A stretch of DNA of 64,000 bases from Psilocybe azurescens (taxonomy: Eukaryota > Basidiomycota > Agaricomycetes > Agaricales > Agrocybaceae). Positions 23,917-35,257 of this stretch are shown here, piece by piece. A program made the translations under genes and the position numbers. The stretch spans positions 310,001 to 374,000 of the forward strand of contig JAJIRX010000871.1 of assembly GCA_023853785.1 (NCBI GenBank). The letters run 5' to 3'. How positions within the stretch are numbered: the first letter of the stretch is position 1; every line of letters begins with the position of its first letter. The notes beneath the pieces were generated by a model. It searched no databases. It saw only the letters and a list, made by a program, of their open reading frames with translations, and was not told the origin of the DNA.

Positions 23917-24965
23917 ATTGGATTTTGAAACGTGTTTGTCTCTTCTGCCGGATTTAATCAGTCGTCATGAAGCTCGTATCGAGAGATTTTAAAGTTGCGA
24001 TACTGCGATGCCCGATTTCAGGATATACAGTGGGGTAAATATCGACATTATGGACTAGAGAACACCAAAAGTGGCTTGAAGGTGACTACAAAATTGAACG
24101 CGATTGATTACTTTTATCAATGTCATGTGGGAGACTACTTCAGAGTTATGGATGTGGTTTAACTCAGGCTCATGTTGTGTCCTGAAATAAAATCTCCACA
24201 ACGCATGGAATGTACAAACAAAGTTGAGTATCTTCATCGGAATACTCGAGCAATTCACTTCAATTCGAGACAATTCGACAAACCCAAAGAAGAACACAAG
24301 TCTGACGATGACGTCACAATCTATATCATTAAGCGCCCAAGAAAAGCAAGCATGTGATCGCCGATACGCGTCGTCTGGGCAATGCTTGGACAGAGTGCAA
24401 ATCAATTATACAACTAAAAACAAATACAGCATGTTAAGTACTAAACAACACAATATTCGTTTCTCACAAAAACGTCAGTCTTCACTAGCAGAGACCATCA
24501 AGGAAAAGTCCAGAAGCTAATACGAATCAAAAGTGAAGTACGCTACCGCCGACTCATACGCGCGAGCTGTAGCGGTGGAGGCTGTCCACAAGTCGTCTCG
24601 TCGTACGATGAAGGTGAAGACTGGGTGTACATCGAGTCCCATCCACTACTTCTGATGCTGATCGCTGATCTGCGCGATATTTGTGGCATGTCTGGGGTTA
24701 GAGTTGCAGGAGTAACCGAGAACGTGGTAGCAGCCGATGTCGATACAAGGTTTCCTGGAGCATATGATTCCGAGGTATGTGTATCCTCCTGCCCTTGTAT
24801 ATCGTAGGGATAATCAAGTGCATGCCTAGGAGTACTGACATCTCCACTGAGGTCACTATCTATTGAGGTGGTAGTTGAAGGGAAAGATTGACTGAGTAGA
24901 CCTCGAGTAACCATGACCTCTGATTGTTGAGTCTGAATAGGGACAATGCTATATACTAGATGCTT
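23917..24965. repeat. direct partial duplicate of 17006-18055
   Basis: The block starts at CATTGGATTTTGAAACGTG and runs with about 90% identity by eye to a point inside the membrane-protein gene (partner about 18055). It thus copies the 3' flank and the last exon of that gene into the spacer of the inverted repeat, about 6.9 kb away in the same orientation. Confidence 0.75.
24543..24914 (-). pseudogene. 3'-terminal exon fragment of the membrane-protein gene
   Basis: The frame encodes the cytoplasmic tail of the membrane protein at 17637-19328 with scattered substitutions and one small insertion. It begins VTRGLLSQSFPSTTTS and ends QLARMSRR. No signal peptide, extracellular part or membrane helix is attached. 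The frame is still open, so the duplication is fairly young. Expression is unlikely without a promoter or 5' exons. Confidence 0.7.
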
Positions 24966-25169
24966 GCTTTTTTAGAAGGGGCCCAGACGATATGCATAAT
25001 CGGGTCATTCATGATCTTCATAATCATATATCCGTACTTCTGTGTACTATAGAGGCTGCAGTAGGACAAGGAAAACGAGATGCGAATCTCCCTACTTATC
25101 ACACCAAAAAATATAAAACCACGCCGTACGAATAAACTTTGATACATTTGGTTTATATTATAAAAAGCA

Positions 25170-26865
25170 AACTTCCGTTCAATAGAGGATAAATGACTAA
25201 GGTCTATGTATAGCCTCACATGCTAATTGAGCTTTAAAGCGAAGGTAAACGACGATCAGACGCCATTCACATTCGTCGAAGGTGAGCTGCATTGAAGTTA
25301 GTGGTTTTCGCCTTCAAGTTGCGACACGTCTGTTATTTAAACCTGTTTACAATCGGATAGTGCGACATTAATGCTGAGACGCCCTTCGGTTCCTCGAGTT
25401 CTACCCTTGATTGCATGACAATAAATTCTGATAATTCAAGTTACTTCATGTCTTATAGTCCCGCCCGCGAACAGCACAATTGAATAGATTTTGTGCTACT
25501 TTTGAATTTGATACTAACCAATTAAAGAATGATGTCCCGAGTAGGTTAGGAAGTAGGCTGAGTAGTGCTTACACTAGTATGCTAGCCAATAACTTGCACA
25601 TGGTCACCGTAGGATATCTGTATAGCTCATGCAGATCATCAACAAACGTCATATCAACCAAAATACCGGCAGAAAGCACAAAGTTGAATAAAGCTGGACA
25701 GTATTTGCGCACACTTTTGAGATCATCGCTGGATTTAAAGGAGGATGGAGAAGAAGAGATCTCTCCGACTGCTATTAATATCCTAGAAGTACTGATATTT
25801 CGGTCCCGCATGGCTTCGATTTTGAGATAATTCAATAGTGCGTCGATTGATCTCCTAGCCACTTATCTTCCTCAGGAACCAGTCAGAAAACGAACAAGAA
25901 CGAAAATCATTGATCGCCCTAGAAGATCATATCCTTTCACGGCCCACTTCAATCACACTGGTGTTCGTTACACATAAAATAATAAATAAAATAAAAGTTC
26001 TACACTGCGACATATAAAAAGATCATCTGCCATAGTCTAACATCCCCAGCTCCGAATATTCGAAGTAACAGAAAGTAACTCATATTTACTACTCTCAGAG
26101 CTCAACACATTGCTTACCCTGTCTCACAGGAAATATCAGGAATCCAATACCCAACGATGCACTTCCCACTTGCTTATGCTACATTGGCGACGATGACCAG
26201 TCTCTACCTGACCGGGGTAGGTGCCCAGACCTCAAGCTGCTGGGCCTCAGCCGCGAACGTCGCTGCCTCCTATGGACCTCTATCTGACCTGTAAGTACCG
26301 TTATCAAAGCTCTCCGAGCTCCTTTCCACCTCTAGCTCATTTTCACTCTAAATACAATAGTCGTCTCGACGCAACCCAGTTCTGCACTCAGTTTGCCTCA
26401 GGACCTGGAGTGAAGTCCTCCGCAGGTCGCCTGGTTTTTGGCTTCCAATCTGCCGCGTTCCTCGGCAACTTCGCGAGCAACGTGTCCTGCGCCAGCACAT
26501 TCAACGCACTCGTCACCGACTGCTACGGCACGGCCAGTCCCACCCGCCCTACCACACTTGGAGGCGTGAGAACTGACCCCGGAGGCGCAGAGCTCGTAAT
26601 CTCGTTCGGTGACGGCGCAAGGCTTTGAGGAATTTAAGGAATTTAAGGAATTTAAAGAAAGGAAATAGGTTGAAGAATGAAAGGTAATCTGATCGTTGTA
26701 AATTGTAAACAAATTCGTTCTGGGCATCACTGGTGGTTGAGTCGTACAATATTCTTGTAGTATGTACTACTTCGTAAATCAAATCCGACCAGTGGATATA
26801 TAAATCATGTACGACGCATGAGACATTCCATTTGGAACAGAGGTAAAAGCCGAAACTTTCTATCA
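25170..26865. repeat. right arm of the 1.7-kb inverted repeat
   Basis: This is the reverse complement of 20436-22131 with no difference found in the parts compared, including coding and non-coding stretches. Diverged homology extends inward to about 25065 and outward to about 27110. A central identical block inside diverged flanks suggests recent homogenisation rather than a single recent duplication. Confidence 0.88.
26157..26628 (+). CDS. small secreted cysteine-containing protein, copy 2
   Basis: Second, identical copy of the gene at 20673-21144, here on the plus strand. Exons are about 26157-26291 and 26362-26628, with the intron GTAAGT..AATAG between. The ATG at 26157 opens a signal peptide; the four-cysteine mature region follows. 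The two copies are transcribed outward from the inverted repeat, and the identical upstream kilobase means both should share the same promoter. Confidence 0.7.
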
Positions 26866-28320
26866 ACCTTTCAATGACAGCTTTCAGTTTGACTTGAATA
26901 TATAGAAAACAGTGCAATTCATGGACATGTACACTAGACACATTCAAAAACTTAGGAGTTCGCGGTCATCTCTGAGGCTATAGCGGAGGTTTGAACATCT
27001 TATTTTGTTTCATTAGTTCCGACTTCCAAGCCCCTTCGACGGAGGTAACCGGTTACTGCTAGTTGCTCAACGCCTCCTGCGGCCCGAAGACGAGGATAAG
27101 CTATTGGTCGATCGAAAGGATTCCTTTGGGAAAGGATGACCGAAAGGACAAATGAAAGAAGAACAAATTATCCGTGTGACACGAATCTTTTGTGGGTGCG
27201 GAGGGCTTTGGCGGCAGGGAGAGATGACCCAGAATTATGGGTCACGAGATCTCCGATAAGTAAACCAACGACGCGAATGCAACGCGAGACGCGACGTGGA
27301 AGTGAAGCGGGCCGCCAAAGGCCTGAGCGCTTGGGAAAGCAAAGAGGAAATCCGAAACGGAGTCCAAGTGGCTGTACCAAACACTGAAAGAAACAGGGAA
27401 GAGGTGGGAGGGAACAAAAAACGGAGAGAGATTCGAGTGAACGGCTTTGTGAAGCTGAATACGAACTCTCTATGAAAATCAAAGGGACCGAGAGAGAGAG
27501 GAAGAAACTCGAGGTCTACGGTTTAAGTATTAGAATATAAAATTGAATGATTCTAAAGAAGCGTAATTTACAAATGCCTGACAAGGCAGATCATTAAACA
27601 GTGCAATGACGGGTGATGAAGATCATGAAAGATCCCAAAACGGAATCACCTTTTTCTCACTGATATCTTATCCGTAGATGAGCTGGCTGCGCTCTCATCG
27701 TGGAACTTTTCGCCGGCCAACCGATGTTGCTGAGCCTCTATTGACCAGTCTCTTTATATAACAAAGATAACCATGTGCAAACAATTTCTGATGCCATGCA
27801 ACTTTTCCAAACTTTCAAATTTCAATCACATCAAAACTTCTCAAGTTTCGAGGCCGTATTACTGCTCTAAACCTCTAAGGTGGTACCTAGGAATTTCTCC
27901 GCAGAATATAAGCACCTACTTTGGAGTATTTCACTCTGTTTCGATCTCACAAGGTCAAGTGAAAAGTGGTGATTTATTTCTCGGGACAAGTATTTGACGA
28001 GTATCTCCCTGTCCACCAGAAAGCCACGGCATGTTTTTTTAGGACTGCATATGCCTACACTCTCACTTTGCAATGGCTTACACTGATCAAATAACACGAA
28101 TCACTGGGGCGGTCGATCGGTATATTCCCACGTCCGGTACTTAAAGAATGGCACCAAGGCCTGTTTCTTCCCCGCCGTCCTTGTCTCGAGATTGTACCAC
28201 AAAACTGCTTTGCAACATCTATCAGCGATTTATTTGGAATATCTGGACGGCATACTCTTACGAAGTTATATCTATCATGGCTCTCCCCAGTCATTCTCGA
28301 CCACTGCGGACTGTCCTTTC
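26866..28320. other. diverged arm flank, then promoter region of the kinase gene
   Basis: 26866-27110 is diverged inverted-repeat flank (see 20216-20435). The rest has purine-rich stretches (27280-27500) but no recognisable gene, and presumably includes the kinase promoter. Confidence 0.45.
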
Positions 28321-31300
28321 ATGGAGCACTCATCTTCCACTGCGACTGTTAAGTTGTCATCGTCAAGCAACCCGACGTCCCCTATGCTCTCCCGCTCTGT
28401 TGCGTTTCCGGCGGGTATCGAATGGAAGACTAGGGCTCGCTCACAGACGGAGTCTGGACAGAACATGAACCTCCCTTCTTCACCTACTATGCGGAGCCGG
28501 CTCTCGCCTATAAGAATGACGCAGAGTGGATCTTTCGCCAGTCTTCTTATGTCTGTCAGATCGAAGTCGAGATCGAAGGCGGGCGATATTGACAGGCTCA
28601 GCTCCGCGTCGGATGTGCAAACGGTGGAACCACCCACGAGTTGGTTTGGAAAAGCTTGCAATCTGATACGCCCATGGGAAGACAATGAAGACGAGGATAT
28701 TCCAGAGGAGCAAAAACAAGCTTACATTCAAACTCGAGAAGTACGCCTTTTCTGTCGTTTTCTATCCATTTCTGATAGACCCCCGACGATGGTCATAGGC
28801 CGTGAATGCGACTATGAAACGCATGGTTGGGTATGCAGGTGAAATCGCGTTGGAAGTATTGGTAACATCTATCGAATTGATGGAGTATGCGCCATTTCCT
28901 GCGCTGCAGGGGCTCTCTAAGACCTTCATGGGCATTTGGAAAACAGTTCAACAAGTTTCGGTAAGTCCATCACTAGTGCTCTGACTACATTCGGCCTATC
29001 GACGAACAACTTCGAACAGATGAACCGTCTCGCATTTCTCCGACTGACGCAGACCTGTACAACCATCTTGGATTCCATTTGTAATGAAGTGGAAGGCGCG
29101 GATGAGTACGTTGCCAGACAGCTGTCGGGCCCTATTCTTGTACTTGAAAGGTCGGCATTGTCGTCCATCTCCTAGATGCTCTCTTTCACGTGTTCTCCGA
29201 TACGACAGATCTTTTGACTCTTTTTTATCTCTCATCAAATCGCAAGTTGAAACACCATTTCTGGCTCGGTATTTGAAACGTGAGGACACTACAAGAGCAA
29301 TAGCCTCTTGTAACGATTCTTTGCTACGAGCTCTTACATTATTTACGGTATTATATTGTCTCATCAAGTGACGCATCTACTAACTTTTTCTTTCAAGACT
29401 ACTATCCAAATTCGCACTTATCAAGCCGTCTGCACTAATATGCAGATGTGTGCTGATAACCACACCCAAATGCTTGCACTTGTGGATCACGGGTTCAAAA
29501 TTCACTCGGACGGCTCAGGTATTTCAATGACCACCGAACAAGCCAAACGCTGCTCCGCACCTGACCTGGATGGACTTCCATCCTCTTCTTCACATCGGTC
29601 ATTCGAACTCTCGGCATCGCCTACCATAGTTTCTCGCTCTACCGACGATTTGCTTTCAAGGCCCCAGATAATGCCTATTCTTCAGAAGATTCAAACAGCT
29701 CAGAATGTTCAAGATGCTAAAGCAGACATGGAGGACTTGAGGCAATCGATCAAGGCGGCTTTGGAGTCCGGGAACGATGCGAAATTGCTTTCGTTTCTAG
29801 GCATCGAAGCGCAGGAGATGCCGGAGGCCATTAAGACCTTGCAGAGGACGCTTGAAAAGAGGTCGGATACCGGTGATAATGGTACTAAAGATACTCTTCA
29901 TGAAGAATTTATAGAGAGCGGGATTGACGCTTTGAGACGTATGAGCGCGGGGAATCAGTTTTCAACAAACCTTCCATTCTGGACCATCACAAAGTGCGCA
30001 GCTTGTTCATTATCTACTGCAACAATTTACTTATTCATGTACTAGGTATGAAGTAGAGAGGAAGCGCAAGGTTGGCATGGGGTTCTTCTCTGAAGTCTTT
30101 CAAGGAACGTGGAAAGGTCGAGTTGTTGCTATAAAGGTCCTTTCTGAAGTCACACCTTCCGACTTGTTTGTTCGGGAAATCAAGGTCTGGAAATCTCTCG
30201 TCCACCCCAATGTGCTCAAACTCTACGGTGCCAGCAGCGCTACTGGAAGTCATCCATGGTTCTTCGTCAGTCCGTATATGAAACATGGGAATCTTGTTGA
30301 GTTCTTGAGAAGGATATCCCAGCGTGACGAAAACGAGCTCCAAGGGTTAGGGTCCATCGCCGAGAATTTGCCATCATCGAAGAGTCGAGGGAGTTATGGA
30401 AAGTCGTTCATCAGGATTCTAAAGCTCGCAGATGTCTATCGCATCTTGCAAGAAATTGCCAAAGGGATGGAATATTTGCATCAAATGAACGTACTTCACG
30501 GAGATCTCAAGGTATGTTATGCAGCTCTCTTACTATAACTTTTTAATATTGGCTCGAATAATAAGGCTTCAAATGTTCTGGTGGATGATCACTGCAGATG
30601 TATCATCTCTGACTTTGGTCAGAGCGAGATGAAATCGGAGGTCTGCAGGATCACAGGATCGTCTATGCAAGGTATGTTCCAGACTCCCAGCTTCGATTGC
30701 ACTCGCCTATCATACTTGTAGCTGGGACATTGAGATGGAAAGCACCCGAACTTCTGGAAGGATCGTCTATGTTAACGACGGCGACCGACATATATGCATA
30801 TGGTGTGCTATGTATTGAAGTGCTAACAATGGGAGATCTGCCTTGGGCCCACGATGACGACGACGACGTTCGGTATAACGTCCTAGGTATGGATTTCAAT
30901 TCACTGGCTCCGTTGTGAGATCCTCATACTTCCATGATGCAATTCACAGAAAAGGACAAGCGTCCTCTTATACCGGAGGATTTCACATCTCCGTTGCTTC
31001 ATGAGCTAGTACGTGCTTGCTGGGCACGAGATCCAGCAAAACGCTCGTCTTTTGCTGGGACAGTGTCAAGGCTTCAACGTCTAAGGGTAATCGCAGGAGA
31101 CGGATTGGACCCCTCCGTTATTGTCGAGGACGAATTGCCTCCTCTATCCCCAAATTTGTCGTCAACCTGTCTATCTCCATCGATTATGTGTAAGCCTGCC
31201 GATTCGTTAATGTCCTTTGAAAGTGCTCACTCCATAATTGGTGCTGTAGCATCGATCCCTACTCCACATTCAAACCACGGGGAACATTTCGACGATTCAG

Positions 31301-32544
31301 AGGATTATGTCGCTTTACCGTCCGCCCAGGAGGTGGATGCTCTTCGCATGGAAGATGTCAAAAGCTCAGATGGGCCAGGAACGATGCCCGAGCCAATGCA
31401 TCAAAAATCATCTGTGAATTCAAAGCGTTACTCGCAGGCACAGACACGTGATGAAAACGATCTCTCCTTTTCTTCTGAGTACGGCGGGCGCCTATCGCCT
31501 GGTCCGGCAAACAGCACTTTCCTTGAGGCGAGAAACGAGCGGAGGTATCGCTACCTCTTGGAACATGACTATAATTCGTCTTGTGCGTCCTTTCATATCT
31601 TCTACCAACTAATCGCGTTGATAAGTTGATTGGGAAGTAACATTGCCATTGTGGACCCCTTCGCCTGTTCAAATTGGGGACGTTGGGTACTTGTTGAAGC
31701 CAACTGGTTCCTTTTTTACCCTGTTCAACGCACTTCAGCGAAGCAAGACCCCAGGTGGGCTTACTGGTGGCTTCCCTTCCATGGCAGGCTATGGAAATAT
31801 CTCGAAAGGACATCTGCGTCTTGATAAGAGAAATGTGGCACAGAAAGGGCTTGACGCCTTTACTGGATTGTTGGCGTTCAGGACTAAAAATGATATGCCT
31901 ATTGTGTTTGTCTTTTTTGCGTTTAGCATCTTAGTTTATGGTATTCTGACGTCCTATTAGTCGCCACCACTCATTTCGATTACGTGCTGGACATAAATCG
32001 GCGCATATATACACTGAATCAGCGGAATATCACTATATGAAGAAACTGGAGGCCCCAAGAGCGTGGTTCCGGGCGAACGCCGACTTAATTTCGAGCTTTT
32101 ACGGCAGGGCCCATAGCATCCAAAAAGAAGATTTGTTGCTGGGTATGTTATTTTCTGCTTATTTTGAAGAGTCGAAGCTGATAGCTTCATTGTAGTCATT
32201 AGTTTACTCGAAGCCCCGAACTACGCACTGTTTGTCAACCACGAACATCCTGACGGACAGGTTAGCAAACATTCTGTAAATTTCTGCGATGATCCGAGCT
32301 ATTAATGTTGTATTCTATAGGGACATTTCAGTGTTTTTTCCGCTCCGAGGAAAGGACATCCATGGGGAAATTCACTACTGACACGACCATCTTTGCTGAT
32401 GGACGCAAGGGGCCCTCTGACGATGCCAAGGAAGGAAAAGTTGATGCCTGCAAAGTTTCTCGAGTGAATGAGCCTCCAAAAGCTGTATTGATTGGCAGGT
32501 TGAGATTCAAACCTGATTGCGTGGAGCCTACGACGGCCAAGTAG
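28321..32544 (+). CDS. TKL-type kinase with MLKL/HeLo-like N-terminus and agaric C-terminal domain
   Basis: Three parts can be seen. (1) After a Ser-rich head from ATG 28321 comes a helical bundle (FLRLTQTCTTILDSI, SGPILVLERSFDSFLSLIK, PFLARYLKRED) resembling MLKL/HeLo four-helix adaptor domains. (2) A kinase domain follows, with the glycine loop VGMGFFSEVF, catalytic Lys in VAIKVL, HGDLKASNVLV, DFGQ and APELL. The catalytic loop is HGD, not HRD, so it is non-RD. (3) A C-terminal region (LPLWTPSPVQIGDVGYL, LRAGHKSAHIYTES, LRFKPDCVEPT) is found fused to kinases in agarics; its function is unknown to me. About twelve exons join in frame. One frame change occurs at a G/A run (32364-32370). A cell-death or signalling role is inference. 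Confidence 0.8.
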
Positions 32545-32947
32545 GCTCGGGGGCATATTCAAAGCCGCTCACATTAAATTCACATTCGTTTCTCCTATTG
32601 TAATCAGTCTCATAAACTACCTGTGCATCCTATTATTCCATTCTAACCCACTCTCATTATATACGAATTACCAATGTACAGCAAATATAAGCCTGTGAGG
32701 CTAGCTCAGTCAAAGAAATTTGTCATAAAAAGCCTTGTTATCGAAGTTCAGGGCGTTTGAATTTTGCAGTCATTGAGCTAAGGGTGGTCCGTTTTTGGTT
32801 ATTTGTTGATGATCACTGTGCCAAATAATAGGTACCCGAAATTGAAGTTTCTCACCGATTGCGGGCTCTTGTGTCTTTCACAAATCTCTCACTGTCTATG
32901 CTCTCAGGACTGGTCATGTTTCTTTGATATTTAAACTCTAGGCTGAA

Positions 32948-34000
32948 ATGGCCGGACCCTATATCTCTGAAGGTCCAAAGACCGTGTTGACGGATTTCTG
33001 GAAGAACAACTGCGCGGATGACCCAGAATTCGCATTTGAGCAATATGTTCAAATGTACCACTCCTGCTTCATGCCTGCGACATCGCCTGGTCCATATGGT
33101 CTCAGGTCATCTTCTTACTTTCATAGAGAAGGCATCAGGGAATGTCGGGAACGGCTTTTAACGCGGCAGAATACGGAAATATCCGCTGGGGCATCTCAAG
33201 AGAAAGTGGATGACTTGTTGGAATTGGGACTTCGGTACGTCTTTGCAGGCCCTAATGACCTCGATGCGCGATCTAAGCCGCAAAATATACGATAGAGTGG
33301 CCTCTGGAACGCATTTGAAGTTCGATGAAGCCACAGGCATTGCGTTGTTTCAAAGGGTTGTGCAAGGAGACTATGCAAAGGCCAAGAAGGCAATCGCTGC
33401 CAGCCTGATTTGTCAATGCCTTAAACGCAGGCTGCTTGATGGTACCCAGCAGTTCGATACCATTGAGGCATTCAAATGGGCGGACCTTAGTTGCGAGTAT
33501 GGGCTCTTCAGTCATTGCAGCCTACATTTGGTTCTATTATACGATCGCCTGGGGAAAGCGCCACTTGACCGAGGTAATTTCGCCAAGTTCACGCATATAT
33601 GGACTGCGTACGATAATTTCCGCGAAGAAACTGGACTGCAAAGACCAAGATCGCGGTACTGCGAGAACTGTTATAAAAAACCCAGGCGCCGGAGTCTGTT
33701 GAAGAGATGCGCGGGAGATTGTATCCCAGACAATAAACCAGTATATTGTGGCAAGAAATGTCAAAAAGAGGTACGGCGTTTTCGCATATCGATTCCAAAT
33801 TGCGTATCGACCTTCTTTGAAAGCATTGGCCCAAACATCGACAATGGTGCAAATTCGAGACCGTTGATACAGACTCTGAATGGACGACGGACTCAGAACG
33901 CGAAGATTGGGAGTATAGCGAGGGGGAAGGAGCTCCTGAACTTCCTGACGTTCCTCCAGACTCCAAAGTCGAAATAAAATTTGCTTCTTGCCGGCATTGA
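32948..34000 (+). CDS. MYND-type zinc-finger protein
   Basis: Three exons give a protein of about 315 residues. It starts MAGPYISEGPKTVLTDFW. A 43-base intron (33235-33277, GTACGT, branch CTAATG, CTAAG) joins LELGLR to RKIYDRVASG. The zinc finger is near the C-terminus: CENC, RCAGDC, VYCGKKC and, after the second intron, HWPKHRQWC. That supplies the eight Cys/His ligands of a MYND finger, a protein-interaction module. The tail is acidic. Such proteins are numerous in agarics and mostly uncharacterised. It lies about 400 bases downstream of the kinase gene on the same strand, and the gene appears intact. Confidence 0.8.
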
Positions 34001-35257
34001 GCGCCCATTATTCCAGATTTCGGAGGATTTTCTTCTCTTGCATACCTATTCTTTCTGAGTTGTTTACTGTTCTCATTCTTCTGATTTTATTGTTTTCTTA
34101 GATCTGGCGTTTCTCTTGGTATGCCTCTTACACGCTGATATCATTATACGTAGTGTCTGTGATTATATTGTACCATATATCTGTGTAGAACAAGTCTTTA
34201 GAGCGAATAAAGACCCTATCTTATACAAAACATCTGTTTAATCTGCATACGCACGCCAAACAGTACCAAAATCTCGGAATCCGAGATTATTCAAGAAACT
34301 GTTTGAACTCTTAACTTCACGTCTACTAAATCCAGTCATTCATAACACCATGAGTCTCTCCTTATACAAGGCTGATATCCGGCACATTGAACATGAAATC
34401 GCAATAGGTCCGGAGCCGCAACTTGACATCGTGACAAACTGCCCTCCTGAAAAATCCTCAACCTCGGCTGCCCTCAAAGCCAGCCCAAAATGCTCGCGCA
34501 ATTTCGTTCAGAGTCAGGTGCCGTCTGGATTTCGTCCCTTTGATGCCTAACTACTTCTGTTTAAGTCGGTACACACCCTCTCGTCTGGCATAAATACCCC
34601 AGCAAACTTCAAAGCAAGTGCGAACTCTTAACGGCCCGCACACAGGCATATTAGGTATCTCTCGATGATCATGTGTCCCTCTTTTTAACCCCAGTTAAGG
34701 TAAACCTCGGTGCACCTACATATGCCTTCTTCGTTCATAAATTTCTGATTGATGGGTCGTACACAGTTGTCTTTATCCTCTCACTCCTCGGTATTTATAG
34801 GATAAACTGTTCAATCGGGAGTCGATGTAAGCCTCTCTCATTCACTAACAATAGTCTGGGTGCTAAAAAACACTTCTTCGTCCTTCTTAGGAGTGCTGGA
34901 GTATGTCGGCGCACGCATGGAGGTAATGCTCAAGCCCTCTTCGCCGTTGGAAAAGACAAGGCGTCCTTATGGCTTCTAGCCCGCATTGTGTCCACAACAC
35001 CGCTTCGCTAAGCTTCGTCCCGAAGATAGTCCACACCGGCCCTCTGAGCCGTCACGAGCCGTTCAGTACAGTCGTGTCGCGTCTTCCGCTGGCTTAGGTG
35101 TCTCCTGCATCGTGTCATGATGTTTTTTTTTGGAAATAGATGCCCCGCTTAACATTTAGGAAACACCATATAACCTAGGAGCCAGGCATCGAATCTCGGT
35201 TGTTCTACATCTCCCAGTTTTGTTCAATCTATCTGCCGCTGTTCTTCTGAAGCACCC
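34001..35257. other. intergenic, promoter of the GH115 gene
   Basis: Short open frames only (34350-34550, 34673-35011), with no recognised domain or splice chain. The last few hundred bases presumably regulate the glucuronidase gene. Confidence 0.35.
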
